64,000 nucleotides of DNA from Humisphaera borealis (GTDB lineage Bacteria; Planctomycetota; Phycisphaerae; Tepidisphaerales; Tepidisphaeraceae), in contig NZ_CP063458.1 of the NCBI RefSeq assembly GCF_015169395.1, positions 1,736,001-1,800,000 on the forward strand, given 5' to 3'. This document shows, piece by piece, positions 1 to 9,324 of this stretch; within the stretch, counting starts at the first letter, position 1, and the number at the start of each line of letters is the position of its first letter. Below the pieces are notes generated by a model. That model was given only the letters and a program-made list of their open reading frames with translations. It was not told the DNA's origin and searched no databases. The translations under genes were made by a program, and so were the position numbers.

Positions 1-357
1 TTCGTCCTTCAACAGATCGACCTCGCAGTAGCGGCTTGCGAGCAGGAATTGCATCGCGTCCGACGGCAGATCTTCCAATCGGTGCTGGATGGCAGTCGGC
101 TGGTAGGCGTCGAGTTCGCCGGTGTCCGAGACGATGGCGTCATTGGTGAACCGAACCCTGCCGCCCGGGGCCGTGACCCTTCCGCAGCAATTCCCGAACA
201 CATCGTAATAGAACGATATCGGGGCGAACGGCTCGACCGTAAGCGATTCGGGTTGGATGACGGTCGGCGATCGTGACGGATGAAGATTCAGCGTCAGGAT
301 CATCGGGGCGGGCGCGGGAAGATCAAACTGGATATCAAAACCGACGCGAATTCTCAT
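1..357 (-). CDS. Transglutaminase-family protein, N-terminal part (runs off the window)
   Basis: The minus frame is open from an ATG at 357 to base 1, giving 119 codons with no stop. The protein starts MRIRVGFDIQFDLPAPAPM and continues with LTLNLHPSRSP, FYYDVFGNCCGRVTAPGG and LASRYCEVDLL. This is the pattern of the bacterial transglutaminase-like N-terminal region, a beta-sandwich that precedes the Cys-His-Asp transglutaminase core; the core lies outside the window. Members of this family are cytosolic and are thought to act as peptidases or cross-linking enzymes of unknown substrate. It lies upstream of and on the same strand as nothing else visible; its start is about 180 bases downstream of the stop of the phosphoesterase gene, which is also on the minus strand. 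Family assignment is firm, function is not. Confidence 0.85.
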   Translation of the reverse strand, partial: MRIRVGFDIQFDLPAPAPMILTLNLHPSRSPTVIQPESLTVEPFAPISFYYDVFGNCCGRVTAPGGRVRFTNDAIVSDTGELDAYQPTAIQHRLEDLPSDAMQFLLASRYCEVDLLKDE

Positions 358-540
358 ACTGATTCTTTCGACTCGAAGACACAAGCGTCGGCGGTCCGCC
401 GGAGGCTAAACGCGCCCGGCGGTGGTTACCGGGCACTATAGCCGTAATCGCAGCATTGGCCGACGGTGGAAATCGTCGAAGTCGAAAGATTGGCTGAATG
501 GGAGTCCGAACCGTCGGCCCGGGAAGGTCCGGCCGTGAAC

Positions 541-1893
541 TTACTCCTTGACCTGCACCAGGCCTTTTGTTCGCTGGCCGCTGTGACCGACGTCCATCAC
601 TCGCCCGTTTTCGTCCAACGCGATGTGGAAGCGTTCCTGGCCCTGAATGCGGTGCAGCGATAAATGGTAATCGCGGCTGGTGACGGCCAGGTGGGTGAGT
701 TTGTCGGGCGTGTTTGGATTTCGCAGGCGGCCCCAAGACCCATCGCCGAGGTAGAGCACGCCGTTGTCATTGGCCATGCCGTCGATCAGGGGCTTGGTGC
801 GTTTGAACGTATGGTCGTGGTGTTCAAGCACGACGGGCACGCGGTACTTATCGAACAGAGGGCACCAGTGCTGCCGGTTGCCCGAACCGGTACCGGCTTT
901 GGCGGGCGCACCCTTCTCGGCCGTCGTACCCATCTTCCGGTACGACGGATAGGCGGGCACGTGATTGACCGCGAATACATTCGGGTGGTCAACCCGGGCT
1001 TTCAACTGGTTTTCGAGCCACGATGCCTGTTCTCCGCCGATTTCCGACGTGTGACCTGTATCGAGCAGCACGAGGCTCAGGTAGTCACCGAAATCGAGGG
1101 TGTTGTAACCGGTATCCGGAAACAGGCCGTCGAACAGGGCATAGTAGAACGGGGCCTTCTCCCGCTTCTTTCCGTAGCCACCGTCGACTTCGTGGTTGCC
1201 GATGCAGGGGATCATCGGAATCAATCTGCCGCCGGGCGCGATCATGTGCTTGCTGTAGTTGCGGATGAACGCCAGGCTGATGTCGACGCTCTTGCCGTTG
1301 TCGTAGCCAAGGTCGCCACCGACGACAGCAAACATCGGGTCCTGCCGCGCAGCCTGAATGTTGTTCGCGATCGCATGGCTGTTCACGCCGCAATCGCCAC
1401 CAGAAATGAAACTGATCGTATTGGTCGCCCTGGCGGGCATCGTCCGGAAGTTGTAGATCGGAGAGCTTTTGCCGATGCGGAAGTAATAGGTCGTGTCGGG
1501 CTGAAGGCCCGTCAGTTCCGCGCGGAAGACCTTGAAGTCCGTCATCGGATACGGCTTGATCTTCGGCGTCGCGGTCATCGGCCAAAGGCCGAGTCGCTCG
1601 GATACTCCGACGGCCGTTGAACAGTAAACCCTGGTGTCGGCGGTTTCTCCGGTGACGCCGATCCATTGGACGGTCATGGTCGTCGTCGGATCCCGCTGCC
1701 AAGTCAGAAAGAGCGTTGACGGTTGAAATGCCGCGTCTTCAACCGCCAGCGGCGCCGTGGGCTGAGTAGACGGGAGGGTTGATGGCTTGGTTGCCGGCCC
1801 CGCCTTCGAGTCTGCATCGGCACCCAAAGCGCGAGCACCCGCCAGGGCAGCCAATGAAGATGCAAGAAAAGCACGGCGGCTGGGATATGACAT
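541..1893 (-). CDS. Secreted purple-acid-phosphatase-like metallophosphoesterase
   Basis: The 450-residue protein begins MSYPSRRAFLASSLAALAG, a Tat-type leader (SRRAFL) followed by a hydrophobic stretch. A Thr/Pro-rich spacer (TKPSTLPSTQPT) leads into a fibronectin-like purple acid phosphatase N-domain (FLTWQRDPTTTMTVQWIG, LQPDTTYYFRIG). The metallophosphoesterase domain carries the metal motifs in order: GGDCG, VVGGDLGYDNG (GDxxYD), CIGNHEVDGG (GNHE), NHVPAYPS and LEHHDHTFKRT (the GHxH site, here HHDH). It should hydrolyse phosphoesters outside the cytoplasm using a two-metal centre. The ATG at 1893 was chosen over the upstream in-frame starts because a GGAG lies about ten bases before it and the Tat leader begins there. 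The substrate is unknown. Confidence 0.88.
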   Translation of the reverse strand: MSYPSRRAFLASSLAALAGARALGADADSKAGPATKPSTLPSTQPTAPLAVEDAAFQPSTLFLTWQRDPTTTMTVQWIGVTGETADTRVYCSTAVGVSERLGLWPMTATPKIKPYPMTDFKVFRAELTGLQPDTTYYFRIGKSSPIYNFRTMPARATNTISFISGGDCGVNSHAIANNIQAARQDPMFAVVGGDLGYDNGKSVDISLAFIRNYSKHMIAPGGRLIPMIPCIGNHEVDGGYGKKREKAPFYYALFDGLFPDTGYNTLDFGDYLSLVLLDTGHTSEIGGEQASWLENQLKARVDHPNVFAVNHVPAYPSYRKMGTTAEKGAPAKAGTGSGNRQHWCPLFDKYRVPVVLEHHDHTFKRTKPLIDGMANDNGVLYLGDGSWGRLRNPNTPDKLTHLAVTSRDYHLSLHRIQGQERFHIALDENGRVMDVGHSGQRTKGLVQVKE

Positions 1894-2221
1894 GGCTCGA
1901 ATCTCCGCTGAAGTGAAGCGACTATCGGCGAACGTAAGCTGACGGACACCCGACTGGGCGTGGCATCTCGCAGCAAACTGTTCCGCTAGCCCGGTGACTG
2001 GACGATACCTTCCGCTTGACGCTCTCGACAACCCGTTCTACCATCTTCCCACGATTTAAACCGGAGGCTATCGGAGCCTCCCACGGGCGATTTGAGTCGC
2101 AGATTGCGGCCCGAGCGGAATATGTAACTCCGCAACAGCTAAAGCGCAGAGACGGTGTCCGCGCTGGCCACGCCCGATTTGAGGCGTGGTTTTCTTTTTC
2201 ACCGTCCCAGAAGGCAAAGTC

Positions 2222-3541
2222 ATGAGCCAACCGAACTCCCCCGCCGTCGCCCAGAAGGCACCGGCCACGCAACTCACCAACGATCAGGTCAATCGCTACA
2301 AGCGGCACCTGATCCTTCCAGAAGTCGGTGTCGAAGGTCAGCTCAAGCTGTTGAATGCCAAAATCTTGTGCATCGGGGCCGGCGGGCTTGGTTGCCCCAT
2401 ATCGCTGTATCTCGCCGCCGCAGGTGTGGGCACGATCGGCCTGGTCGATATCGACGTGGTTTCGCCGAGCAATCTGCAGCGTCAGATCCTGTTCGGCGTC
2501 GCGAGCGTGGGTGAAGACAAGGTCAAGGCTGCCGCCAAGCGGCTGAAAGACGTCAATCCCGACTGCAATGTCATTGAACACAAGATGATCGTGAACGCCG
2601 AGAACGTTCTCGATCTGATCAAGGACTACGACATCGTCATCGACGGCACCGACAACTTTCCGACGCGATACTGCGTCGGCGACGCGTGCGTGCTGCTGAA
2701 GAAGCCGAATGTCTATGGCTCCATCTTCCGCTTCGAGGGCATGGTCACCGTCTTCGCGCCACACCTTCCCAACCCGCTTCGCGCCGGCGAGCACGGTCCC
2801 TGCTATCGCTGCATGTACCCGGAACCCCCGGACCCGGGCAGCGTCCCGAGCTGCGCCGAAGGCGGCGTGATCGGTGTATTGCCGGGCATCATCGGCACCC
2901 TACAGGCGAACGAGGTGATCAAGCTGATCCTCGGCGTCGGCACGCCCGCGATTGGCAAACTGACGACCTTCAGCGCGATGGACCTGGAGTTCAAGACGTT
3001 CAAACTTCGCGCCGATCCGTCGTGCCCGATCTGCGGGCGCAATCCAACGATCACCGCGCCGATCGATTACGAGCAGTTCTGTGGCGTTCCGGCGTTGGAC
3101 CCTAAATCGCTGGAAGAGACCCAGCGCGAGGTCAAGGATGCCAAGAGCAAGGGCCAGATTCCCGACCCCAACCTTGACGCGCGCGGCCTCCCGCATGGAT
3201 ACGCATTCAACCCGGACTGGGAAGTGACGCCACGCGAGGTGAAGTCTCTTCAGGACAAGAAGGAAGAGTTCCTGCTCGTGGACTGCCGCGAGCCGCACGA
3301 ATGGGCGATCACGCACCTTGTCGAGAAGGACAAACTGTTCGCTCGCAATGACTGGCCCAAGATCCCGGCATCCCTGGCCGGTAGCGAAGGGAAGAAGATC
3401 GTCATTCACTGCCGAAGCGGCGCTCGATCGCTTCAGGTCGCCCAGCTCCTTCGCCGATCCGGCTTCAAGGACGTCAAGAGCATGGCCGGCGGCATCCTGC
3501 TGTGGAACAAGGACGTCAACCCTGGCGGACCACAGTATTAA
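2222..3541 (+). CDS. moeB: MoeB/ThiF-type adenylyltransferase fused to a rhodanese domain
   Basis: The 439-residue E1-like enzyme adenylates the C-terminal Gly-Gly of a ubiquitin-like sulfur carrier such as MoaD, ThiS or CysO in molybdopterin, thiamine or cysteine synthesis. The ATP loop GAGGLG is at residues 52-57, followed by the LVDIDVVSPSNLQRQ signature. Two zinc-binding CxxC pairs are visible (CYRC and CPIC). A C-terminal rhodanese domain (LLVDCREPHEW ... HCRSGARS) has its persulfide cysteine at about C397, so the protein can probably mobilise sulfur itself. The start at 2222 (MSQPNSP) fits an AGAAGG ribosome site nine bases upstream. No carrier-protein gene or Moa/Thi gene is in the window, so the exact pathway cannot be read from the neighbours. 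Confidence 0.9.
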   Translation: MSQPNSPAVAQKAPATQLTNDQVNRYKRHLILPEVGVEGQLKLLNAKILCIGAGGLGCPISLYLAAAGVGTIGLVDIDVVSPSNLQRQILFGVASVGEDKVKAAAKRLKDVNPDCNVIEHKMIVNAENVLDLIKDYDIVIDGTDNFPTRYCVGDACVLLKKPNVYGSIFRFEGMVTVFAPHLPNPLRAGEHGPCYRCMYPEPPDPGSVPSCAEGGVIGVLPGIIGTLQANEVIKLILGVGTPAIGKLTTFSAMDLEFKTFKLRADPSCPICGRNPTITAPIDYEQFCGVPALDPKSLEETQREVKDAKSKGQIPDPNLDARGLPHGYAFNPDWEVTPREVKSLQDKKEEFLLVDCREPHEWAITHLVEKDKLFARNDWPKIPASLAGSEGKKIVIHCRSGARSLQVAQLLRRSGFKDVKSMAGGILLWNKDVNPGGPQY

Positions 3542-3905
3542 CATTCCATGAACACATTCCTCCGCATGCGACATTTTCAGTGCTGACACGGAGCGTCCCC
3601 GGAAGGTACATATCGCCGCGGACGCAAGTGAACCGGACAAAGGTTTGCTGCGTCTTGAGTGTTCGGCTGCTCATCCGGTTTACTCGTGAGGGTAGTGGCC
3701 CTGGAGCGTTGGCGTAACGATGGTGTAGAGGATCGATTCACCGTCGCTACCAAGACCTCATCAGGGCCAAACGAGTTGGAAACCTGTTTGGGCTAAGCTC
3801 CTGGCGCGCGATCTGGCGGAGATCGCGGCGATTGTTGGTGTCGTCTGTTTACACCTTGCGGCCCTGGCGTACACTTCCGGTACTGGGTCGTTTCAAGGAG
3901 GAAAC
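3542..3905. other. 364-base intergenic region
   Basis: No credible coding frame or RNA gene was seen between moeB and the debranching enzyme. A short hairpin (CGATCT, loop, AGATCG) lies near 3809-3825. The last part contains the AAGGAGG ribosome site of the next gene at 3895-3901. Confidence 0.5.
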
Positions 3906-5975
3906 GTGGGCCGTTCAGCTAATTCGGTCTCTGAAATGGACTTCGAGCGGCTGGTCGCGCGCGAATGGCTCGTCAGCAACGGGCTTGGGGGTTACGCCTC
4001 ATCTTCCGTCAGCGGTCTGAATACCCGTCGCTATCACGGGCTTCTCGTCGCAGCGATGACCCCTCCCAACCGCCGAATGGTCTTGCTCAGTCGTGTCGAG
4101 GAAACGGTTCGCTGCGACGGTCACGATCACTACCTGGCCTGCAACGAGTACCCGGGCACGATCTGGCCGACCGGACACCAACTCCTCCGGGCGTTCAACT
4201 CCGATCCGCACCCACGCTGGGCCTATCAGGGTGAGGGATGGACCCTTCAAAAAGAATTGCAACTTCTGCGCGGCCAGAACACCGTCCTGCTCAGCTACAC
4301 GCTTCTCGGTGGCGGCAACGGAATCGATCTTGAGATCCGACCGATGCTCGGCCTCCGCGGCATGCACGAACTCAACTTCCAATGGAACGGAAAGCTGGAT
4401 GCCAAACCTCGCAGCCGAGGACACTGGCACGTGCCGGCGACACGGCGGACACCGGAACTGTTCTTCGCCCACGACGGAAACTTTGACCGCAAATCTCACT
4501 GGTACCTGAACCAGATTTATCGCCGGGAAGCCGAGTACGGGTATTCCGGCCTGGAAGATCTTTGGTCACCGGGCGCTTCGCACGTCCGAGTGATGCCCGG
4601 CCAGACCGTGCATTTTGCGTGCTCGGCCGACCCGATCTCGTTGCAGTCCGTCGTCGAGGAGGCGCGCCGACAGGTCCGCGAACCGGACTCGAGCCCATTG
4701 ATGGACCTGTCGCCGTCGGCCCCGGAGGCCGCAAACGATGCAGACTTCGCCGCCCTGAAGGCCGCGACGGACGCCTACCTGCTTTCGGATCGCAACGGTG
4801 ACCCGCTTCCGGCGGTCGCGCAGTTTCACTGGTCGCCCCCTTCAATCCGAATGGCCCTTGTGGGGTTTACCGGCCTGTATCTCATCCCCGGACACCTCCA
4901 GAAGGCGGGTGCGCTGCTCACCACGTTGGCCGCCTCATTGGACGGCGGACTGCTGCCCTCGGACTACACATCGGAGTCGGTGGATTCTGCACTCCGCGGA
5001 GCGGATGTATCCCTCTGGTTCGTGAACGCCGTTCGCCAGTACCTCGCGTACGGCGGCGACGAAGCGATCGTTCGCAAGTTGCTGCCTGCCGTGCTCAGCG
5101 TCTCCGACTGTTACCGCCGCGGAGCTCAGCGCTCGATTGGCGTCGATGGCGAGGGACTGCTTCATTGCGGATCGCCGGAAATCGCGGTCACGTGGATGGA
5201 CAATAAAGTCGCGGGCATCCCCGTGACGCCTCGTCAGGGCCGGCCGGTTGAGATCAACGCCCTTTGGTACAACGGGCTGATGTCGACCGCGGAACTCTGT
5301 CGCAGGTTCGACCGCCCTGCCGACGCCGATTCCTTTGAATCATCGGCCGCCCAGACAAAGCACGCGTTCAACGAGCGGTTCTGGAATGATGCCGCCGGCT
5401 GCTGCCACGACGTCGTTGGCACGGGCGGCGTTGATTCGGCGATCAGGCCGAACCAGCTTCTGGCCATCAGCTTGCCGCACCCTGTCCTGGTACCGGAACG
5501 TTGGGCATCGACGGTCGCCGCCGTTCGCGAACATCTTCTGACGCCGGTCGGCGTGCGGACGCTGTCCCCTCGCGATCATCGTTATCTCGGCCGCTACCGC
5601 GGTCCGGTTACAGACCGCGACAGGGCGGCACACAATGGGTCTGCCTATTCCTGGCTGCTGGGGCTTCTCGTGACGGCCTTGGTGCGCTCGACCACCTCCC
5701 TCGCCGCTCAGGGCAGCGCTCGGGCGGAAGGTCGCAAGTTGTTGGCACCCTGCCTGGCGCGCCTGAAGGGTGAAGGCCTGGGCCACCTTCCCGAGCTCAA
5801 TGACGGGGACGCACCCCATGCGCCAGGCGGAGCGATCGCGTCTCCGCTTTCCGTCGCCGAACTGTTGCGCTGCTACTCGGAGGACATCCTCGGAAGAACG
5901 CCACGTCTGGCCACGCCGCGCACGTCGCCGGCCTCTCAGTTTCCGACAACGGATGTCCTGTTCCCGGCGAGGTAA
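3906..5975 (+). CDS. Glycogen debranching enzyme (amylo-alpha-1,6-glucosidase family)
   Basis: The 689-residue protein matches bacterial/archaeal glycogen-debranching enzymes. The N-terminal domain starts EWLVSNGLGGYASSSVSGLNTRRYHGLLVA, the family hallmark. The C-terminal alpha/alpha barrel has LWFVNAVRQYL, TWMDNKVAGIPVTPRQGRPVEINALWYNGL and YRGPVTDRDRAAHNGSAYSWLLG, where acidic residues (MD, EINALWYN) line the active site in the family. It should cleave alpha-1,6 branch points of glycogen in the cytoplasm. A GTG start is used because AAGGAGG ends four bases before it; the next ATG, at 3936, has no ribosome site, although the conserved region begins only there. It opens the carbohydrate block that continues with gnd. 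Confidence 0.9.
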   Translation: MGRSANSVSEMDFERLVAREWLVSNGLGGYASSSVSGLNTRRYHGLLVAAMTPPNRRMVLLSRVEETVRCDGHDHYLACNEYPGTIWPTGHQLLRAFNSDPHPRWAYQGEGWTLQKELQLLRGQNTVLLSYTLLGGGNGIDLEIRPMLGLRGMHELNFQWNGKLDAKPRSRGHWHVPATRRTPELFFAHDGNFDRKSHWYLNQIYRREAEYGYSGLEDLWSPGASHVRVMPGQTVHFACSADPISLQSVVEEARRQVREPDSSPLMDLSPSAPEAANDADFAALKAATDAYLLSDRNGDPLPAVAQFHWSPPSIRMALVGFTGLYLIPGHLQKAGALLTTLAASLDGGLLPSDYTSESVDSALRGADVSLWFVNAVRQYLAYGGDEAIVRKLLPAVLSVSDCYRRGAQRSIGVDGEGLLHCGSPEIAVTWMDNKVAGIPVTPRQGRPVEINALWYNGLMSTAELCRRFDRPADADSFESSAAQTKHAFNERFWNDAAGCCHDVVGTGGVDSAIRPNQLLAISLPHPVLVPERWASTVAAVREHLLTPVGVRTLSPRDHRYLGRYRGPVTDRDRAAHNGSAYSWLLGLLVTALVRSTTSLAAQGSARAEGRKLLAPCLARLKGEGLGHLPELNDGDAPHAPGGAIASPLSVAELLRCYSEDILGRTPRLATPRTSPASQFPTTDVLFPAR

Positions 5976-6130
5976 GTCCTGCTCTGGGATCGTCAGACTG
6001 AACGCACGCCGATTGAGCGCCACACTTTACGTCGCGCGGCTCGCAGACCGGTTGCAGAACCGGCCAAAAACCCCACAATGCAGGGCGTTCTTCGTTTGGT
6101 CCCGCCGTTCATTTAGAAGGAAAAACTGTC

Positions 6131-7585
6131 ATGCCTGGTCAGGCTTTCGGAGTCATCGGTCTTGAAGTCATGGGTCGCAACATCGCGCTGAATATTGAGC
6201 GCAACGGCTTCCCGATCGCGGTGTTCAACCGCACCTTCTCGAAAACGCAGGAGTTCCTCGCCGACGAGGCCAAGGGCAAGAACGCCAAGGGTGCCGAGAA
6301 GATCGAAGACTTCGTCAAGCTGCTGGATCGGCCACGCCGCATTCTGATGATGGTCAAGGCCGGCTTCGCGACCGACGCCACCATCAAGTGGATCACGCCC
6401 TTCCTCGAGCCCGGCGACATCCTGATCGACGGCGGCAACTCCCTCTACACCGACACTGAACGCCGTGCCACCGAACTGGCCCCCACCGGCATCAAGTTCT
6501 TCGGCATGGGTGTCTCCGGCGGTGAAGAAGGCGCTCTCTGGGGTCCGAGCATCATGCCCGGCGGCGACCGCGAGAGCTACGAACACCTCAAGCCCATTCT
6601 CGACAAGATCGCCGCCAAGGCACCCAGCGACGGCGTGCCCTGCGTCACCTACTGCGGCGAACGCGGCGCGGGTCACTTCGTCAAGATGGTCCATAACGGC
6701 ATCGAATACGGCGACATGCAGCTGATCGCCGAAGCTTACGACCTGCTCAAGAATGTCGGCGGACTGAACAATCACCAGCTCCGCGAAGTGTTCGCCGAAT
6801 GGAATAGGTCGGAGCTCCAGAGCTTCCTGATCGACATCACCGAGAAAGTCATCAACTTCGGTGACCCGCAGGACCCGACCGACGGACCGCCGCGGCCGCT
6901 GGTCGAACAGATTCGCGATGTGGTCGGCATGAAGGGCACCGGCACGTGGACGATCAAGGCCGGCCTGGACCTGCTGGTGCCGATCCCCACAATGGCCGCC
7001 GCCGTCGACATGCGCGAACTGAGCATGCTCAAGGGCGAACGCGAAGCCGCCAGCAAGGTGCTCAGCGGCCCGTCCCCGGCCAAGACCACCGGCGATCTGA
7101 AGCAGTTCATCAATGACGTCAAAGACGCGCTGTACTGCTCCAAGATCGCCAGCTACGCCCAGGGCATGGCCCTTCTGGCGGCGGCGAACAAGACCAAGGA
7201 GCAAGGCGGGTTCGACTTCAAGATGAACCTCCCCGACCTGCCGATGATCTGGCGTGCCGGGTGCATCATCCGCGCCGTCTTCCTTGAAGAGATCACGCAA
7301 GCTTTCAAGAAGAACCCCAGCCTGCCGAACCTTTTCCTGGACGACAAGTTCAAGGAGATGGTTGCCGCACGCCAGGCGGCATGGCGCCGAATCATCAAGG
7401 TCGGTGTGGACAACGGCATCGGCCTGCCGGCGTTCAGCGGATCCCTCGCGTACTACGACAGCTACCGCCGGGCCCGCCTGCCGGGCAACCTGATCCAGGC
7501 CCAGCGCGACTTCTTCGGTGCTCACACCTACGAGCGCACCGAAAAGCCGGGCACTTTCATCCATACCGAGTGGTCTGCAAAGTAG
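6131..7585 (+). CDS. gnd: 6-phosphogluconate dehydrogenase, decarboxylating
   Basis: The 484-residue enzyme oxidises 6-phosphogluconate to ribulose 5-phosphate with NADP in the oxidative pentose phosphate pathway. The N-terminal Rossmann fold reads GVIGLEVMGRNIALNIERNG and is followed by VFNRTFSKT, the NADP-binding part. The substrate signature GVSGGEEGALWGPSIMPGG and the catalytic lysine segment GHFVKMVHNGIEYGDMQL are intact, as is the C-terminal RRARLPGNLIQAQRDFFGAHTYER tail that closes the neighbouring subunit's site. Length is normal. An AAGGAAA sequence sits upstream of the ATG. The TAG stop codon (7583-7585) is also the first three bases of a palindromic repeat. The FGGY kinase follows on the same strand after a repeat-filled gap. 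Confidence 0.97.
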   Translation: MPGQAFGVIGLEVMGRNIALNIERNGFPIAVFNRTFSKTQEFLADEAKGKNAKGAEKIEDFVKLLDRPRRILMMVKAGFATDATIKWITPFLEPGDILIDGGNSLYTDTERRATELAPTGIKFFGMGVSGGEEGALWGPSIMPGGDRESYEHLKPILDKIAAKAPSDGVPCVTYCGERGAGHFVKMVHNGIEYGDMQLIAEAYDLLKNVGGLNNHQLREVFAEWNRSELQSFLIDITEKVINFGDPQDPTDGPPRPLVEQIRDVVGMKGTGTWTIKAGLDLLVPIPTMAAAVDMRELSMLKGEREAASKVLSGPSPAKTTGDLKQFINDVKDALYCSKIASYAQGMALLAAANKTKEQGGFDFKMNLPDLPMIWRAGCIIRAVFLEEITQAFKKNPSLPNLFLDDKFKEMVAARQAAWRRIIKVGVDNGIGLPAFSGSLAYYDSYRRARLPGNLIQAQRDFFGAHTYERTEKPGTFIHTEWSAK

Positions 7586-7604
7586 GGTCCGCCCTGGCGG
7601 ACGC
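7583..7604. repeat. Palindromic repeat family A, copy 1 (overlaps the gnd stop codon)
   Basis: TAGG is followed by the palindrome GTCCGCC, two bases, GGCGGAC and then GC. The 7-bp stem is perfect. The first TAG is the gnd stop codon. Near-identical copies occur at 10205-10226 and 10287-10308. Confidence 0.85.
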
Positions 7605-7618
7605 GTCGGTTCCAAACT

Positions 7619-7708
7619 GAACACCGAACATCAAACACGGAACACTGAACGCCGAAGTGGCACACACAACTTCGATGTTCAGCGTTCGGGGTTTGATGTT
7701 CGGTGTTC
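7619..7708. repeat. Long inverted repeat built of GAACNNN heptamers
   Basis: Arms 7619-7658 and 7669-7708 are 40 bases each and pair at 35 of 40 positions across a 10-base loop. Each arm has a clear seven-base period: GAACACC, GAACATC, AAACACG, GAACACT, GAACGCC, GAAGT. Transcribed, it would form one very long hairpin just upstream of the FGGY kinase start at 7741. Confidence 0.9.
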
Positions 7709-7740
7709 GCATTGAGTGCCTCATCTCTCATCTTTACGCC

Positions 7741-9042
7741 ATGAATCTTCTCGGCCTCGACATCGGCTCTTCCTCGGTCATCGCCGGCGTACTACGCGGG
7801 ACGACCATCGCCCGGGAATCGCAGCGCATCTTCTTCAAAACGCGTCACGACGGTGCGAAGGTCGAGACAGACGCCGAGGTTGTGCTGCGGGCGGTGCGCG
7901 ATGCGATCGCGACGCTGGGACCGGCCGCGAGGAAAGTTGATGCGATCGCGATCGCCGCGATGGCACCGTCGTGGGTGGCGATGGACGGCAAGGGCAAGGC
8001 GCTCACGCCGATGGTCACCCATCAGGACCGCCGCAGTGTCGAGATCGCGCTCGAGATCGAACGCGAGATCGGCAAAGAGCGGCACCTGGCGATCGTCGGC
8101 TGCCGGCCCTTCCCCGGCGGGATTAGCTCCACCACCTGGGCATGGTATCGCCGTCACGAGCCCGACCGGCTCAAGAAGGCCGACCTTGTCGGGCACGTCA
8201 ACACGTTCCTTCATCGACAAATGACCGGCGCGAGGGTGACCGACCCGTCCAATGCGTCGTTCATGGGCGTCTACAACACGCTGGCCCTCGACGGCTGGAA
8301 CGACGAACTTCTGGAAGTTGTTGGCGGCAGCCGGGCGTTGATGCCCGATGTGATCGACGCTGACAGGATCGCCGGCAGGATCACCGAAGCCGCCGCAAGT
8401 GATTTCGGCTTGACCCAGGGCACGCCGATGATGACCGGCCTGGTCGACGGATCGGCCGGCGTGCTGCTGGCCGGCGCGAAGGTCGGACAGCTCTTCAACG
8501 TGTGCGGATCGACCGACGTCCTGGCGCTCTGCACCACAACGCCCAAGCCACACGAGAAGCTTTTGACCCGCGCCCTGGGTGTCGGCCGTAAGTGGTTGGC
8601 CGTCGGCACGCTCGCGGCAGCGGGATCGGCAATCTACTGGGCGAAAAACAACCTGTTCGCCGACATGCCGATTGAGGAGTTCCGCAAGCAGCTCGTCCGC
8701 CTGAGTCGACTCGGTCTCAAGGCGTCGGGCTCCGTGCGGTTCGAACCCTACATGGCCGGTGAGCGGACGAGCATCGAGCAGCGCACCGGCGCGTTCACCG
8801 GCCTCACGCTCGCCAGCACGCGAGAGCAGATGCTCTCTGCAATCCTTGAAGCACTGGCCAAGGCCAGCGCCGACCGGCTGCCGCTGCTGAAGGCGACGGG
8901 GACAAAGCTGCTGAAACAGGTAGTGGTGTCGGGTGGTGCCGCGGATCGCCTCGACAAACTGATGCACCGCGACTGGCCGGGGGTGTGGATGTATCGCGCG
9001 GTGACGGAAGCGACGCTGCGTGGGCTGGGAACGCTGGTGTAG
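7741..9042 (+). CDS. FGGY-family carbohydrate kinase
   Basis: The 433-residue protein begins MNLLGLDIGSSSVIAGVLRG, the phosphate-1 loop of the FGGY sugar-kinase fold. Further family features are AMAPSWVAMDGKG, MVTHQDRRSVE, the MTGLVDGSAGVLLAGAKVGQ segment and the FNVCGSTDVLALC phosphate-2 region. The C-terminal KQVVVSGGAADRLDKLMHRDW matches the adenosine site. It phosphorylates a sugar or polyol with ATP; xylulose or gluconate would fit the neighbouring pentose phosphate gene gnd, but the sequence alone does not settle the substrate. The ATG at 7741 was chosen because upstream in-frame codons lie in the heptamer inverted repeat. A GCGCC/GGCGC hairpin follows the stop at about 9043. Confidence 0.85.
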   Translation: MNLLGLDIGSSSVIAGVLRGTTIARESQRIFFKTRHDGAKVETDAEVVLRAVRDAIATLGPAARKVDAIAIAAMAPSWVAMDGKGKALTPMVTHQDRRSVEIALEIEREIGKERHLAIVGCRPFPGGISSTTWAWYRRHEPDRLKKADLVGHVNTFLHRQMTGARVTDPSNASFMGVYNTLALDGWNDELLEVVGGSRALMPDVIDADRIAGRITEAAASDFGLTQGTPMMTGLVDGSAGVLLAGAKVGQLFNVCGSTDVLALCTTTPKPHEKLLTRALGVGRKWLAVGTLAAAGSAIYWAKNNLFADMPIEEFRKQLVRLSRLGLKASGSVRFEPYMAGERTSIEQRTGAFTGLTLASTREQMLSAILEALAKASADRLPLLKATGTKLLKQVVVSGGAADRLDKLMHRDWPGVWMYRAVTEATLRGLGTLV

Positions 9043-9138
9043 CGCCGCCTAGGCGCGACGCGAATCGGACCGTGCGGGAACACAAGTGAACCTTGCCTCT
9101 CGCCTCGCGTTGCAATTGACCGGGATCGCTTCGTCCCC

Positions 9139-9180
9139 AAAAAAAGAAACGGGCCGGAAGGGAGCCACCACTTCCGACCC
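9139..9180 (-). terminator. Rho-independent terminator downstream of galU
   Basis: On the minus strand GGGTCGGAAG (9180-9171) pairs with CTTCCGGCCC (9160-9151, one G-U pair) across a ten-base loop and is followed by GTTTC and a run of seven or more T. It lies about 145 bases past the galU stop. Confidence 0.8.
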
Positions 9181-9324
9181 GCTCAATTGTTCGTCTCTGC
9201 AATCAAAGATAATGCGTCTTCTCTAGACGTCAATACTCTTTCTCGCACGCGCCAGTTCGCGCGGCGAAGAAGAAGTCGGCGTCGTCCGGCCTGGGCACAC
9301 GCCGTGTTCGCCTACGATGAGCCG

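Noticed and set aside
6113-7624. 503-residue open frame antisense to gnd
   Set aside because: Same shadow effect; the gnd frame has every family motif.
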